A stretch of DNA of 6,480 nt from Kiritimatiellia bacterium. GTDB lineage: Bacteria > Verrucomicrobiota > Kiritimatiellia > RFP12 > UBA1067. The notes below the pieces were generated by a model. The model was not told the DNA's origin. It did no database searches and worked only from the letters and a program-made list of their open reading frames with translations. Both the position numbers and the translations under genes were made by a program. Position 1 is the stretch's first letter. Every line of letters starts with the position of its first letter. The stretch lies in NCBI GenBank assembly GCA_017430155.1, contig JAFRNO010000043.1, positions 1 to 6,480 of the forward strand, written 5' to 3'. Below are positions 6,208 through 6,480 of the stretch, piece after piece.

Positions 6208-6480
6208 TCAGGGGGCGAAGCAAGCCGGATAAGGACGGATAGAGAAGGGCGCGACGCCTTTGCGCGTTTCCAGGGGCACCTCCTCGGGACGTTTCCCGTT
6301 CTCCACCCAGTCGGTCAGGAGTTGCTGCTCGTCGAGCAGGCCCTTCACGTACTTGCCGGATCCGTGCGCGCGTCCGGGGATGAGGTAGAGGCGGCAGTTC
6401 TCGGCCAGCTTGTTGCGTCCTCCCACCTGCTGCGCCGCGCGCTCGTACCAGGCGATCATTTCGGGATAGGGCACGACGGA
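6208..6480 (-). CDS. Tannase/feruloyl esterase family protein, C-terminal part only
   Basis: The last 90 residues of a minus-strand gene whose start lies beyond the right edge; the frame stays open to base 6480, so the GTG at 6472-6474 is most likely an internal valine. The fragment reads VPYPEMIAWYERAAQQVGG, then LYLIPGRAHGSGKYVKG, then LLTDWVENGKRPEEVPLETR and ends RPYPACFAP. That order (WYERxxxxxGG, PGxxHxxG, LxxWVExGxxPE, RPYPxC) is the C-terminal signature of the tannase/feruloyl-esterase alpha/beta hydrolase family, which cuts phenolic esters such as galloyl or feruloyl groups. The histidine at 6364-6366 would be catalytic. The cysteine that normally follows it (HC) is replaced by glycine. 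It converges on the CE15-like gene with only 7 bases between the stop codons, so transcripts must overlap unless ended very sharply. Confidence 0.72.
   Translation of the reverse strand, partial: SVVPYPEMIAWYERAAQQVGGRNKLAENCRLYLIPGRAHGSGKYVKGLLDEQQLLTDWVENGKRPEEVPLETRKGVAPFSIRPYPACFAP

Noticed and set aside
5315..6232. Plus-strand frame of 305 codons inside the esterase gene
   Set aside because: It is an alternate frame of high-GC coding DNA, arginine- and alanine-rich with no motif, while the overlapping frame has clear CE15 motifs.
6208..6474. Reading the tannase-like fragment as a complete 88-residue gene starting at GTG 6472-6474
   Set aside because: The frame continues open to the window edge and the content matches only the C-terminal part of a much longer family.

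Overview
The window is GC-rich coding DNA of a bacterium that makes large, modular, secreted proteins. It holds three complete genes on the plus strand and one partial gene on the minus strand. The best guess for the source is a gut or rumen member of the Kiritimatiellota / Verrucomicrobiota-Lentisphaerota group. That guess rests on C10 proteases ending in a 'WLD..F...DxDGDGFTxxxEYLAGTDPTxAxS...RFFK' tail, on a glucuronoyl-esterase-like gene carrying a 'GRDARCPS' palindrome of a kind I recall from those genomes, and on a tannase-family neighbour. It is an inference from protein style, not from a marker gene.

Layout. Positions 1-190 are a relatively AT-rich upstream region with short repeats and no convincing gene. 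Positions 191-2812 encode an 873-residue secreted C10 (streptopain-type) cysteine protease. Its modules are signal peptide, propeptide, catalytic domain, carboxypeptidase-regulatory-like beta domain, chitobiase-C-terminal-like beta domain, an extra beta-sandwich, and an EF-hand-like loop with a C-terminal tail. After 87 bases, positions 2900-5065 encode a 721-residue paralogue with the same architecture but without the extra beta-sandwich. After a further 25 bases, positions 5091-6200 encode an exported CE15-type (glucuronoyl esterase-like) alpha/beta hydrolase. Seven bases beyond its stop, on the opposite strand, lies the C-terminal end of a tannase/feruloyl-esterase-family protein that runs off the right edge.

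How the genes may work together. The three plus-strand genes are spaced like a short operon, with strong ribosome sites before the second and third genes and no obvious terminator between them. The two proteases would digest protein outside the cytoplasm. The CE15-like enzyme and the convergent tannase-like enzyme belong to families that cut ester bonds in lignin-carbohydrate or phenolic-decorated plant cell wall. A joint role in breaking down plant-derived material is plausible but inferred.

The most interesting structure is the tandem protease pair. Its homology begins at the signal-peptide cleavage region and ends at the stop codon. It is mosaic: about 94% amino-acid identity in the propeptide, roughly 70% in the catalytic domain, under about half in the following domain, then about 82% and 90% at the C-terminus. 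One copy also carries a cleanly bounded 149-codon module. A separate point of interest is a perfect 9-bp palindrome embedded in frame just after the signal peptide of the esterase. I did not find a clear new biological system; the window reads as an evolving secreted-hydrolase locus.
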